10,012 bases of DNA from Phycisphaerae bacterium (GTDB taxonomy: Bacteria > Planctomycetota > Phycisphaerae > Sedimentisphaerales > Anaerohalosphaeraceae). The notes beneath the pieces are model-generated. The model worked only from the letters and a program-made list of their open reading frames with translations. It searched no databases and was not told where the DNA came from. The stretch spans positions 1 through 10,012 of the forward strand of contig JAIPFN010000217.1 of the NCBI GenBank assembly GCA_021736615.1, in the 5' to 3' direction. The position numbers were made by a program, and so were the translations under genes. Below, piece after piece: positions 1-7,900 of the stretch. How positions within the stretch are numbered: position 1 is the first letter of the stretch; each line of letters opens with the position of its first letter.

Positions 1-447
1 CCGGACGGTCCGCCGCATTATTCTGTAGACGTCGGCGGTGACATGGTCAGTTGGTCGGGACAATCGATCGACCTCGATCCGGTTGTTGTAAATAATACCG
101 GTACAACCCTGACCTATGAATGGATCGCCGAACCTGCCGCCGGAGTATCCTTTACATCGACTGACACCAAAGAGACGACGGTCACGATAACCAAGCCTCA
201 AGGTGACGCGGCAACCCATACATTGTCGCTAAGCGTCAGCGACGGGGGAACTAATCCGACGATGACCGATAGTATGAGCATAGAAGTTTACGACGATGCC
301 TGTCAGGCGGCTCGATTTGGACTGTCCCTTGCCGCGGATAAACCAACCGACTTGAACGGAGATTGTGTTACGGACCTGAAAGATTTTGCTCAACTGGCGA
401 CTACATGGCTTGATAATAACGCATTGGCAGCACCGATTGTTAAATAA
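1..447 (+). CDS. C-terminal end of a secreted Ig/PKD-like repeat protein with a dockerin-like tail (5' truncated)
   Basis: The frame is open from the first base, so the gene starts before the window; 148 codons are visible, ending in TAA. Positions 13-290 encode a beta-rich, Ser/Thr/Asp-rich Ig- or PKD-like repeat (TYEWIAEP, TVTITKPQGD, THTLSLSVSDGG). After SIEVYDDACQA, positions 349-390 encode DLNGDCVTDLKDFA, with Asp/Asn spaced as in an EF-hand/dockerin calcium loop. An ATTWLDNN segment and the short end APIVK follow. From family knowledge, this tail closes many large LamG/PKD extracellular proteins of Phycisphaerae; whether it acts as a dockerin or a sorting signal is unknown. Only one loop is present, whereas classical cellulosomal dockerins have two. 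The catalytic or binding modules, and any signal peptide, lie upstream. An internal ATG at position 43 is not the real start. The family assignment is inferred from composition and motif. Confidence 0.85.
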   Translation, partial: PDGPPHYSVDVGGDMVSWSGQSIDLDPVVVNNTGTTLTYEWIAEPAAGVSFTSTDTKETTVTITKPQGDAATHTLSLSVSDGGTNPTMTDSMSIEVYDDACQAARFGLSLAADKPTDLNGDCVTDLKDFAQLATTWLDNNALAAPIVK

Positions 448-570
448 TAAACTGATTACTTATCGCCCATGCCAGGAAAACCAGAAAAATCACAAGGCTT
501 TCGGCCATATTGACGGCGCTGATATTGATTCGCTTTCGGTTACTCAGGTTTTGCGGTTGGGTGGGCTGTG
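448..570. other. Convergent spacer, no gene seen
   Basis: This is the first half of the gap between the secreted-protein gene and the 3' end of ygiQ. I see no convincing terminator for the left gene. The sequence GCTTTCGGCC at 497-506 is the exact reverse complement of GGCCGAAAGC at 578-587 inside the ygiQ terminator. The two could pair as an alternative fold, but the 71-nt loop makes this weak. A short open frame across this gap lacks a ribosome site and recognisable protein features. Confidence 0.5.
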
Positions 571-604
571 AAAAAAGGGCCGAAAGCTGGTTGCTCGCGG
601 CCCT
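571..604 (-). terminator. Rho-independent terminator of ygiQ
   Basis: Read on the minus strand, AGGGCCG (598-604) pairs perfectly with CGGCCCT (576-582) across a 15-nt loop. A run of T residues (plus-strand A at 571-576) follows at once. The GC-rich 7-bp stem plus U-tract is the classical intrinsic terminator layout. It lies about 70 bp beyond the ygiQ stop codon. The plus strand has no U-tract after the stem, so it should work mainly for the minus-strand gene. Confidence 0.85.
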
Positions 605-674
605 CGTGAATCTATTATTCAGATGTACAAATTCGTTTGATGCGCAGACAGATACATATTTCTTTTCGACGTAG

Positions 675-2468
675 TTACAAACTGTTAATTTTACGAATTA
701 AGTCTGTTCTGCCCCGACTTCGAAGAAAATCGGTTACGACCTTTTTGTTCTTAGGTTCAAAGTATTGCAGCAACGAGGCCTGGAGAATTTTTTCCTTATG
801 CCCGCGAGGCACATGGATTTCTTTACCTTTTGTGTCAAGGCCGGATACGTACATAGCTGTTGAAGCAGCCAGAGGAACGGGACTAAAATCCTGAACCTGG
901 CGAGGTCGCCATGATTGCGAGATTAAGTAATCTGTTAGTTTCAGTGCATTATCCGCGGTACAGCCGGGATGCGAACTTATAAAATAGGGCACAAGGTATT
1001 GTTCTTTACCAACTCGACGAGAAACCTGCTTAAAATAAGCCTCGAATTCTTTAAAGATTTCAAACGACGGCTTGTTCATCAACTCAAGTACCCTGGGACA
1101 ATAGTGCTCCGGAGCAACCTTAAGATGGCCGCCCACAAAATGCCGGGCCAGCAAGTAAATATAGTCTTTATTGCGAAGCGCCAGGTCATGTCGTACACCT
1201 GAAGCTACAAATACGTTTACCGGTTTCCGCTGACTTTCTTTCCATTTCACAACTGATTGCATCATCGTCATAAGTTCGCTGCCATCAGATTTGAGATTTT
1301 CGCATATCGATGGAACAAGGCAGCTTGTTCTTTCGCAACGGCCGGAACTATTGCAATTCATGCCGTACATATTGGCAGTCGGGCCGCCTATGTCGCTGAT
1401 AGTGCCCCGGAATTGATTATGCCTTGTCAAGGAATCCGCTTCTTTCAATAAACTGTCAATTGAACGTGAAGAAATTTGTTTACCCTGGTGCATGTGGATG
1501 GAACAAAATGAACATCCGCCGAAACATCCGCGATGTGTAGTTATTGAGAAACGTACCGGTTCAAGGGCCGGGACTCCGCCGGATTTATCGTAAACCGGAT
1601 GCCACCGACGAGTAAAAGGAAGATCATACAATTCGTCTATTTCGGACGTACTTAGAACTCGCGATGGCGGCATTACCACGAGAGTACCCGGGTCCTGTTC
1701 CTGGATTATCGGCAGGCCATTTGTGTGAGATTGACCCTCATACAATTTATGAGCATCCATTACTTTGGACCGGTCGGCTTGCTGCTGCGATAATGATGGC
1801 AGGCGTACAGCATTATCCGGTATATGTCTCTGTTGATCAGCCATGTAAGCAGTACCCGGTATGTCTGTTAACTGACTGATTGTTTCGCCATTATCTAATC
1901 TTTGTGCGATTTCTTTGATTGCAAGTTCCCCCATACCGTGTACAAGCAGATCTGCCTTGGAATCGGTCAAAACGGATCTTTTCAACTTTTCCTCGATAAA
2001 ATCATAGTGAGCAATTCGTCGAATGCTGGCCTCAAAACCTCCCAAAATTACAGGTATCCCTTTAAAAGCCTCACGAACGCGAGCAGAGTAAGCAAGCAAA
2101 GGGCGTCTGGGACGAAGGCCCAATGCACTGCCAGGACTATAGACGTCCTTTTTTCGACGATGCCCCATCGAAGCATAATCATTAAGACGTGAATCAATAG
2201 CACCGGAAGTAATGCCCCAGAAAAGCCTTGGAGGACCGAAAACCCTGAAAGCATCCACGCTTCGCCAGTCAGGCTGAGCAAGGATAACCACTCGGTAACC
2301 CAGCTTCTCCAGCCACCTGCCTATCAGTGCAACGCCAAAAGCGGGATGATCAACATAAGCATCGCCACTAACAAGAATAATATCTGCCTGATCCCATCGG
2401 CGTTTATGCAATTCATCTGGAATAGTAGGAATAAATAGATTTGAATTGTTAGTTTTTATTGCGGACAT
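675..2468 (-). CDS. ygiQ: YgiQ family radical SAM protein
   Basis: This 597-residue protein matches the YgiQ family (formerly UPF0313), radical SAM enzymes whose physiological reaction is not settled. The N-terminal part (about residues 25-240) has the characteristic [20 protein letters not shown] segment and resembles a cobalamin-binding-type Rossmann fold. The radical SAM core begins near residue 300, with the 4Fe-4S cluster motif C315-FGG-C319-SF-C322 (CxxxCxxC) in the context [18 protein letters not shown]. Further family signatures are [20 protein letters not shown] and FISSHPGC. The predicted protein is soluble. It is shorter than the E. coli protein (739 residues, from memory), mainly at the C-terminus, yet looks intact. 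The ATG at 2466-2468 has no strong Shine-Dalgarno sequence, but it places the first conserved block at a normal distance. The gene is transcribed alone, away from truD, and ends at a good terminator. A dyad over a possible -10 box lies 37 bp upstream. Confidence 0.95.
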   Translation of the reverse strand: MSAIKTNNSNLFIPTIPDELHKRRWDQADIILVSGDAYVDHPAFGVALIGRWLEKLGYRVVILAQPDWRSVDAFRVFGPPRLFWGITSGAIDSRLNDYASMGHRRKKDVYSPGSALGLRPRRPLLAYSARVREAFKGIPVILGGFEASIRRIAHYDFIEEKLKRSVLTDSKADLLVHGMGELAIKEIAQRLDNGETISQLTDIPGTAYMADQQRHIPDNAVRLPSLSQQQADRSKVMDAHKLYEGQSHTNGLPIIQEQDPGTLVVMPPSRVLSTSEIDELYDLPFTRRWHPVYDKSGGVPALEPVRFSITTHRGCFGGCSFCSIHMHQGKQISSRSIDSLLKEADSLTRHNQFRGTISDIGGPTANMYGMNCNSSGRCERTSCLVPSICENLKSDGSELMTMMQSVVKWKESQRKPVNVFVASGVRHDLALRNKDYIYLLARHFVGGHLKVAPEHYCPRVLELMNKPSFEIFKEFEAYFKQVSRRVGKEQYLVPYFISSHPGCTADNALKLTDYLISQSWRPRQVQDFSPVPLAASTAMYVSGLDTKGKEIHVPRGHKEKILQASLLQYFEPKNKKVVTDFLRSRGRTDLIRKINSL

Positions 2469-2504
2469 GTGATAGTATTAGCGTCTCGGGTTTATTTGTT
2501 CAGG

Positions 2505-2526
2505 AATTGAGACCATTATCTCAATT
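2505..2526 (-). promoter_or_regulatory. Perfect 8-bp dyad overlapping a possible ygiQ -10 box
   Basis: AATTGAGA (2505-2512) and TCTCAATT (2519-2526) are exact inverted repeats separated by 6 bp. On the minus strand the centre contains GATAAT (complement of 2515-2520), a 5-of-6 match to a sigma-70 -10 box, about 46 bp upstream of the ygiQ start. No good -35 box was found. This layout would suit an operator for a dimeric repressor, but a chance AT-rich palindrome is possible. Confidence 0.35.
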
Positions 2527-2608
2527 TTGCAATTTTTTTGCAGGTTGCATTATTTAGCGTCGGTAGGATATTGACAGATTATATCTAAAATTCGGCGCAT
2601 ATAAATAG

Positions 2609-2622
2609 CCCGAAATTAACAC
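2609..2622 (+). repeat. 14-bp direct repeat, copy 1
   Basis: CCCGAAATTAACAC occurs here and again, identically, at 2754-2767, 145 bp downstream in the same orientation. The flanks diverge at once. A 14-bp exact repeat within about 750 bp is unlikely by chance, even in AT-rich DNA. It may be a trace of a duplication, a mobile-element boundary or a pair of protein-binding sites. Confidence 0.6.
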
Positions 2623-2723
2623 CATTTATTGGATGCTATCGGGGTCATGCTAATTAAATAAAATATCTGAAAAGCTTAATATCTGATTGTCGACAAGTTG
2701 GTAAAACAAAAGGCAAGGGTGTA

Positions 2724-2978
2724 TTGCTAAATATCAGAATCTGTAAATCCTCACCCGAAATTAACACAACGACCTACTCGACGTTTACTGCTGATCATAT
2801 TTCGTCCCTTGCTGGTTTTCATGCGTGCTCTGAAACCGCTTTTGCGCAGCTTTTTTATCTTGCTCTTACGGTGATCTTTCAAAATAAACTTCCCTATTAT
2901 GTATTAAATTCTTATTATCTGTCTTATACTTGGTCTGAGCATGATAACGATTATTTCATGTATTTCAAGTTATTTTAA
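2724..2978 (+). CDS. Doubtful small ORF, 84 codons, unrecognised
   Basis: The frame opens with TTG at 2724 after a purine-rich stretch (AAGGCAAGGG) that could serve as a ribosome site, and ends in TAA. The predicted peptide is rich in Ser, Tyr, Phe and Leu. It has a moderately hydrophobic middle (AFAQLFYLALTVIF) and a Tyr-rich C-terminal half. I recognise no family. Against a real gene are the non-ATG start, the odd composition, the position in an AT-rich spacer and the direct repeat inside the 5' end of the ORF. It could be a remnant of a mobile or repeated element that happens to stay open. Confidence 0.12.
   Translation: MLNIRICKSSPEINTTTYSTFTADHISSLAGFHACSETAFAQLFYLALTVIFQNKLPYYVLNSYYLSYTWSEHDNDYFMYFKLF
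2754..2767 (+). repeat. 14-bp direct repeat, copy 2
   Basis: This is the second exact copy of CCCGAAATTAACAC, matching 2609-2622. It lies inside the 5' part of the doubtful small ORF that starts at 2724. Confidence 0.6.
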
Positions 2979-3070
2979 AGAATTATCGAAAAATAGTGGG
3001 AAAAGTGTGCCTTTCACGTCAGTTCTTTCTTATTGCACATTGATTTTACCTTAATCAGCTTAAATATAGA

Positions 3071-3099
3071 TTGACAAAGCTTTGGTTTTGCTAAAGAAT
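3071..3099 (+). promoter_or_regulatory. Candidate sigma-70 promoter upstream of truD
   Basis: A perfect -35 box TTGACA (3071-3076) is followed after 17 bp by AAGAAT (3094-3099), a 4-of-6 match to TATAAT. Transcription would start near 3106 and give truD a leader of about 115 nt containing the dyad at 3178-3198. The weak -10 box leaves this uncertain. Confidence 0.4.
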
Positions 3100-3159
3100 A
3101 AACCTTGTAAGCATTTAAACTCTCAGAGACGCAATGAGGTGTTATAGCAAATAACAATA

Positions 3160-3189
3160 TTGTGGTTCAGATTAAATGTTCGATATGAT
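3160..3189 (+). promoter_or_regulatory. Alternative promoter for truD, close to the gene
   Basis: TTGTGG (3160-3165), 18 bp and TATGAT (3184-3189, 5 of 6 to TATAAT) would start transcription near 3196, about 25 nt before truD. The -10 box lies inside the perfect dyad at 3178-3198, so a protein bound there would block it. The weak -35 box leaves this as a candidate only. Confidence 0.3.
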
Positions 3190-3198
3190 GTATCGAAC
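3178..3198. promoter_or_regulatory. Perfect 8-bp dyad just upstream of truD
   Basis: GTTCGATA (3178-3185) and TATCGAAC (3191-3198) are exact inverted repeats around a 5-bp centre (TGATG). The dyad ends 22 bp before the TTG codon of truD. As DNA it looks like a half-site pair for a dimeric regulator; as RNA it would form a short hairpin close to the ribosome-binding region. Its sequence is unrelated to the ygiQ-side dyad. Confidence 0.45.
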
Positions 3199-3220
3199 TC
3201 GACACGGTTAAACCGGAAAT

Positions 3221-4474
3221 TTGCCCTATATGTATGATTCAAGTACTCATAGCTCACTTCCTTTTCTGACCCCTCAATTCGAAGGGATAGGGGGTGCTAT
3301 AAAAACATACGAAGAAGATTTCTTTGTTGAAGAATTGCCTTTATACCTTCCTTCCGGTGAAGGAACGCATATTTATGCCCAGATGGAAAAAAAGGGTATA
3401 TCAACGATGGATGCGCTGGCTAAGATCGCTTCTTCGCTGCAGATACTTCGAAGAGATATCGGTTATGCCGGCCAGAAAGATGCCCGTGCCGTCACAAGGC
3501 AGTGGATTTCCGTCGAGCACATAAATCCAGACAGTTTGCTTTCGCTGAGTATACCTGATATTAAGATCATTCAAATAGCCCGTCATACCAACAAACTGAA
3601 ATTGGGTCATCTTGCCTGCAATCGTTTTGTTATTCGTATTCGAAATCTGAACTTGCCAGTCAAAGAATCAGTGGAAACAACCGAAAGGGTCATGGCAATT
3701 CTGGTTGACAAAGGTGTGCCGAATTATTATGGAAGCCAGCGGTTCGGCCTTCGCAGTGAAACCCACCTTTTGGGTGAAGCTCTTTCAAAAGGCAAAATAG
3801 ATGAGTTTGTTGATATTTTCCTCGGCAAACCGGAAATAGAAGAGTTGCAGACTTTTGCTCTGGCACGCTCATTTTATGAAAAAGGTGATTATGAAAAAGC
3901 TCATAAAACCTGGCCTTACTCATATTCAGATCAGCGCCGTGCGTTAAAGGCTCTCATAGCGAACAAGGGAAATAAAAAAAAGGCTTACCATGTAGTAGAT
4001 AAACGACTGAAAGGTTTTTTTGTATCTGCGTATCAATCCGACTTTTTTAACCGGGTTCTTGCTTCTCGCATGCCGGGCATTGATAAACTTCTTGCCGGGG
4101 ATATGGCTTATAAACATATCAACGGCGCATGTTTCCGAGTGGAAGATGCTGTTTTGGAGCAGCCTCGCTGTGATGACTTTGAGATTAGTCCTACAGGACC
4201 TTTATTAGGGTCTCATATGACCAAACTAACCGGACCAGCCGGTGATATTGAAAACCTGGTATTAGATTCTGCAGGATTGGAAAGCAGAGATTTTCAGCAA
4301 ATGGGCAAATATGGTGGCCGAGGAGGCCGTCGCCCTTTGCGTTTTAAACCTCAAAATACTAAAGTCACTGCAGGCCAGGACAAATTGGGACCTTATATCG
4401 AACTGCAATTTGAACTTGATTCAGGCTGCTATGCAACTTCCCTTATTCGGGAAATCAGCAAAACCAATCTGTAA
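3221..4474 (+). CDS. truD: tRNA pseudouridine(13) synthase TruD
   Basis: TruD converts uridine 13 of tRNA (in E. coli tRNA-Glu) to pseudouridine in the cytoplasm. The protein has 417 residues from the TTG at 3221. It opens with the family's substrate-domain pattern (GIGGAIKTYEEDFFVEE, then PSGEGTHIY). The catalytic block GYAGQKDARAVTRQW spans residues 81-95, with D87 the expected nucleophile. The second signature PNYYGSQRFG is at 167-176, and the end block SGCYATSLIREI is typical of TruD. The region between about residues 180 and 370 should contain the TRUD insertion domain. Length is in the usual range or slightly longer. The start is uncertain: a GGA at 3215-3217 is very close to TTG 3221, while ATG 3230 is an equally plausible start that removes three residues. 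All conserved blocks are downstream of both. The gene seems to stand alone and ends in a hairpin. Confidence 0.95.
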   Translation: MPYMYDSSTHSSLPFLTPQFEGIGGAIKTYEEDFFVEELPLYLPSGEGTHIYAQMEKKGISTMDALAKIASSLQILRRDIGYAGQKDARAVTRQWISVEHINPDSLLSLSIPDIKIIQIARHTNKLKLGHLACNRFVIRIRNLNLPVKESVETTERVMAILVDKGVPNYYGSQRFGLRSETHLLGEALSKGKIDEFVDIFLGKPEIEELQTFALARSFYEKGDYEKAHKTWPYSYSDQRRALKALIANKGNKKKAYHVVDKRLKGFFVSAYQSDFFNRVLASRMPGIDKLLAGDMAYKHINGACFRVEDAVLEQPRCDDFEISPTGPLLGSHMTKLTGPAGDIENLVLDSAGLESRDFQQMGKYGGRGGRRPLRFKPQNTKVTAGQDKLGPYIELQFELDSGCYATSLIREISKTNL

Positions 4475-4494
4475 GCTCAAGAAGCAATTGAGCT
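4474..4494 (+). terminator. Weak hairpin terminator after truD
   Basis: AGCTCAA (4474-4480) pairs perfectly with TTGAGCT (4488-4494) around a 7-nt loop. The left arm begins at the last base of the truD stop codon. The stem is AT-rich and only a short imperfect T stretch follows (TTATGG), so termination is probably partial. Confidence 0.4.
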
Positions 4495-4515
4495 TTATGG
4501 TAGCGATTACATAAA

Positions 4516-4716
4516 TTAATGCAAACCTACGATCAAACGGATCGCATTGCCGAGACGGCCCATGTCGTCGCTGTAGCGCTCAACAAAATGTGCGTCAAAA
4601 TCCAGCCTGTCTACAGTATTGGCTAAAAGGGAAAGTGAGTGCTAAGGATTGAGAATCTGCTTGAAGTTGGCTTGAAACAGAGCGAATTGATTGGTTGAGT
4701 TGTTTTCAGGTTTCAT
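4516..4716 (-). pseudogene. IS5-type (DUF772) transposase, N-terminal remnant with internal stop
   Basis: Reading the minus strand from ATG 4714-4716, preceded by AAGGA (4724-4728) with a 7-nt spacer, gives MKPENNSTNQFALFQANFKQILNP, then TAG at 4642-4644. It continues in the same frame as HSLSLLANTVDRLDFDAHF and VERYSDDMGRLGNAIRLIVGLH before TAA. The FKQILNP, LA..VD..DFD..F...YS.DMGR and RLIVGLH pattern matches the start of IS5-superfamily transposases with a DUF772 domain. The expected next residues (YLK....SDE in relatives) and the whole DDE catalytic domain are missing. With an in-frame stop after codon 24 and truncation after codon 66, it cannot make an active enzyme. I could not define terminal inverted repeats or a target duplication. 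The broken end lies about 20 bp beyond the truD hairpin. Confidence 0.85.
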
Positions 4717-4743
4717 TTGTGCGTCCTTTAATATAATAACTTA

Positions 4744-4771
4744 TTGTAAAATCCGTAAAGTGTGGTATAGT
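4744..4771 (+). promoter_or_regulatory. Candidate extended -10 promoter for the GH13-GT5 gene
   Basis: TTGTAA (4744-4749) and TATAGT (4766-4771, 5 of 6 to TATAAT) are 16 bp apart, and TGG directly before the -10 makes an extended -10 (TGnTATAGT). Transcription would start near 4778, leaving a leader of about 137 nt. The site lies upstream of the transposase start on the opposite strand, so it may have come with the insertion sequence. Confidence 0.45.
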
Positions 4772-4905
4772 TTATAAGGTAATATCGAGCAGCGAAAAAA
4801 CCTGTGTCTTACTTATCTTCCCTACAGGGTTGATGGACCTTGGTAAAAGAATGTTATTTTAAATTGTTTTTAATAAACTCTGCTTCAGTGAGAATGCAGG
4901 CTTAT

Positions 4906-4909
4906 GGAG
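4906..4909 (+). promoter_or_regulatory. Ribosome-binding site that selects ATG 4915
   Basis: GGAG lies 5 nt before ATG 4915. The in-frame ATG 4894 lacks a comparable site (only GTGAGA before it), and the frame is closed upstream by TGA at 4831-4833. ATG 4915 is therefore the preferred start. Confidence 0.6.
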
Positions 4910-4914
4910 TGCAT

Positions 4915-7900
4915 ATGGATTATAAACCAAACTGTATTGCTGTTGTGCAATTCACATGGAATGGAGGATGTGAATTTGGGAATTTAGCCCAACTTGAGCA
5001 ACAATGCAGCCGACGCCAAATTCAGTTTCTGATAAGCCTGATGAATAAGACTTGTAAGACGATACAAAAATATTCATCGGATATGTATTACACTCTAATA
5101 GGGAAAAATATTCGCTTGAGGCTTGCTTCCAATTGTAAGGAGGCAATCAGTCTTGCCCCCCATGAACTTGTATTTGACATAAGCCTTCTCGATTGTCCCA
5201 CAGAAAATAAAGACCAACGAATGTTTTTTTTGGTCGGCATCCTTGAAAGCGCACTGTTTCATTTTTGTAATCCAGAGTTTCATATCACTCGGGTTAGACA
5301 TCATAGTCTTTATTTTTATGATGCACATAGCTCCATTTATTCGGCGACTACTAATGAACTTGAGACTCATAATTTAAACCTGCAAACCGGCCTGGATCTG
5401 GAAGTCCTTGACAACAAAGACCGTATCATTCAAATGGAAACATTCTGGGCCTGGGCCGGGAGTCAGGCACAAATTGAAGAGTTTTACGAGACAGGAATCC
5501 ACAACAAAAAAAGAACTCTGGGTTATCTCAAAGAACAGGTCCGCCAGTTGCTGAAGTCCTTCCCAGCATCACTAATGAGATCAGTAAAGCATCCTGAAAA
5601 AATGTTGACACAATTTAAAATTTTCACAGACGATGCGAACTCTTTAGTAGTATTGTATGCAATTGGCCAAAAGAGCTCAAAAGTTTTTCGGATTCGACCT
5701 TCACATTGTCTTGACGCTATGGCAGCGCCGGCGGCATGTAAAACGATTGAATATCGCGGAATTTGCACGGATATCTTCTATGACCATGGCCCATACATCC
5801 AGACTTGGCTTGAGCGGCTCAAAACGTATTCTAAGGACCTTTCACTCGGGACTATGATGCGTAATCTGCTTGTCGACGATGTACATTTGGTCCAGGCTTC
5901 TATTGACGAACTATATAAAAAACTTCGCCGAAAAGAAAATGTTTATGAAACGACACGTCTTTTGTATGCCACCTTATACCACTGGTATCTATCGGATAAG
6001 GCACTTTCGAAATCAGTATGCTACAGAGTCAGCCGTATAATGGAAGACCTGCTGACCGAACGTCCTATGACTTTCCCAAGAAGCCGCACAAATCGTTCCG
6101 TTTTCCGTGGAGACAAAGCTTTAATTCAAGTTAAGATCGACAAACCTTACCGAATCAAACGTGACAACATCCAAGCCAGGCTGCAATGGACTGTCAATGG
6201 CAACCGCAAACGAACACTTCCTATGGAAAACAATGCCAAAGCTGATTCAACGGACAAACTTGTGTACGAAGTTGAACTGCCGATTCATAAAGGTTGGATC
6301 CATTATGCTGTTCAGTTTACAGAAGATCAAGGGCTCCACTGGAACTATGAACAATTTGATCCGAATAGCCATGGTATGATCAAGTTTGTTGCCGATGAAC
6401 GCGGGCAACGTGTACTGAGCTTATATGCCGATACTTTTAACTTAGAACTCGATGAAAATTTGAAACCTGTTCGAGATGATACCGGGGCATATAAATATGG
6501 TTCTTTTGATCAGTTAGCAGAACAACTCGAAGATATTAAGGCAGAGGGGTATACTAGAATCTATCCTCTTGGAGCTCTGGAACTGGGCTGGGCCGGTGAA
6601 GCAGGCCCCGATCCATCTGTGTTTTCGATATGGGATGGCAAAACGATTCGTCCTGATCTTGGTGGCTTAGAAGGTTTACTAAGGCTTAAAAAACGGGCTG
6701 ATGAACTGAATATGAAGATCATTCTGTGTATAATGTCCCATTATTCCAAAGCTAATACAAATTATCCATACCGCCTGCCTGTATATATCAAAGATTTACA
6801 AGGCAAACTTACCCGTAGGGCCGGCTGGGATGGTGAATGGGACGAATGGCACGACAGTTTCATGGTAAATATGCGTGAGTTTGACAACGTGCAGTATCTG
6901 TCCAGTATATGTGAAGAACTTACAGAGATGGGGTTTGCTCTGCGAGTAGATGTCGGACACGGATTCGACACAGTTTTCCCGGTAGATTGTCAGCAGCCAA
7001 GCAGCACTAAACTTTTCGGCGATATAACAGTTCCTGGTTTTGAGCCGGTTGATTTGAGGGGAACTCGCCAGGCAAATATTCCTATTCTTTACGCTTCTTA
7101 TCGTGCTCAAAAGGCCAACCCCTCATTCAGCCTGTTTTACAGTGAGCAATGGCACGGCAATGAAGAGCGAATGACTAAAAGCGGAACCGTCCCGTACAAT
7201 GCTATTATAAAGAATCTTGAAAATATTCGTGACGGTGAGGAGGTGAATTTCCCGCAGGGTCTCAATGACAATATGCTGTATTTACAGGATAACTATAATA
7301 AAATTGGCGGGCAAACACTGTCTATGTTTAACAGTCATGACGAAGAGTCGCCCATAAGCAATTATCAGAATATGATTTGGCCTACAGCAGCGTTTCTGGT
7401 CTTCAGCAGCTATGGCCCTTTGATGTATCATATAAGCCGTCTGCCTGACGATACAAATGGATCCTTTAGAAAACGTTTTGATCTGGCATATTTGGAATGC
7501 TGGAAACACTGGGTTAATAACCGGTATGCTCATCCATGGCAAAGAGAAGAGCAGGTACGTCAGCAGTTGTCCCACCAGTATCCGCTGCTGAATGGATATG
7601 GAGCATATCTTAGAGGTCTTTTCCAGATTGCTAATGAAAATCCGGCACTTACAAAAGGAACTATTACTCCGTTAGAAACCAATAACGGACGAATTGCAGC
7701 GTTTTTACGATCATATAACGACCGCAAAGTCCTTTGCGTGTTTAATTTCCCAAATCCGCATGATCAGGGTCAGCAAGCAATATCGCGTGAGTTTAATTTC
7801 AGGTTGAATATTGCAGGTACCGATAAACCGGCCATTGAGATTTACGTAGACGGGATATATGAAATTAAAGAACAATATAATAATGTCGAAGGACGACACC

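Larger units (their letters stand above)
2469..3220. other. Long AT-rich divergent intergenic region between ygiQ and truD
   Basis: This gap of about 750 bp separates two divergent genes and is far longer than two promoters need. It holds a perfect dyad near each gene start, a 14-bp direct repeat, two candidate truD promoters and one doubtful small ORF, all listed separately. I found no tRNA-like or other recognisable RNA gene. The stretch 2990-3065 shows nothing I can interpret. Confidence 0.6.

Noticed and set aside
386..571. Open frame of 61 codons overlapping the end of the secreted-protein gene
   Set aside because: It begins inside the real gene in another frame, has no ribosome-binding site and encodes no recognisable protein; the part beyond 447 may be chance or old decayed sequence.
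497..587. 10-bp inverted repeat GCTTTCGGCC / GGCCGAAAGC as an attenuator
   Set aside because: The arms are 71 nt apart and one overlaps the much better terminator stem; no leader peptide or upstream regulated gene supports attenuation.
2048..2281. Minus-strand frame with hydrophobic residues resembling membrane segments
   Set aside because: It lies wholly inside ygiQ in another frame. The ygiQ frame has clear family motifs throughout, so this is a shadow.
4801..4828. CCTGT/ACAGG hairpin with a T-run on the minus strand
   Set aside because: The stem is only 5 bp with an 18-nt loop, and no minus-strand gene ends here; too weak to call a terminator.
4831..4914. In-frame upstream extension of the giant protein to ATG 4894 or further
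   Set aside because: The frame is open back to TGA 4831, but only ATG 4915 has a well-spaced GGAG; the upstream residues look like untranslated leader.
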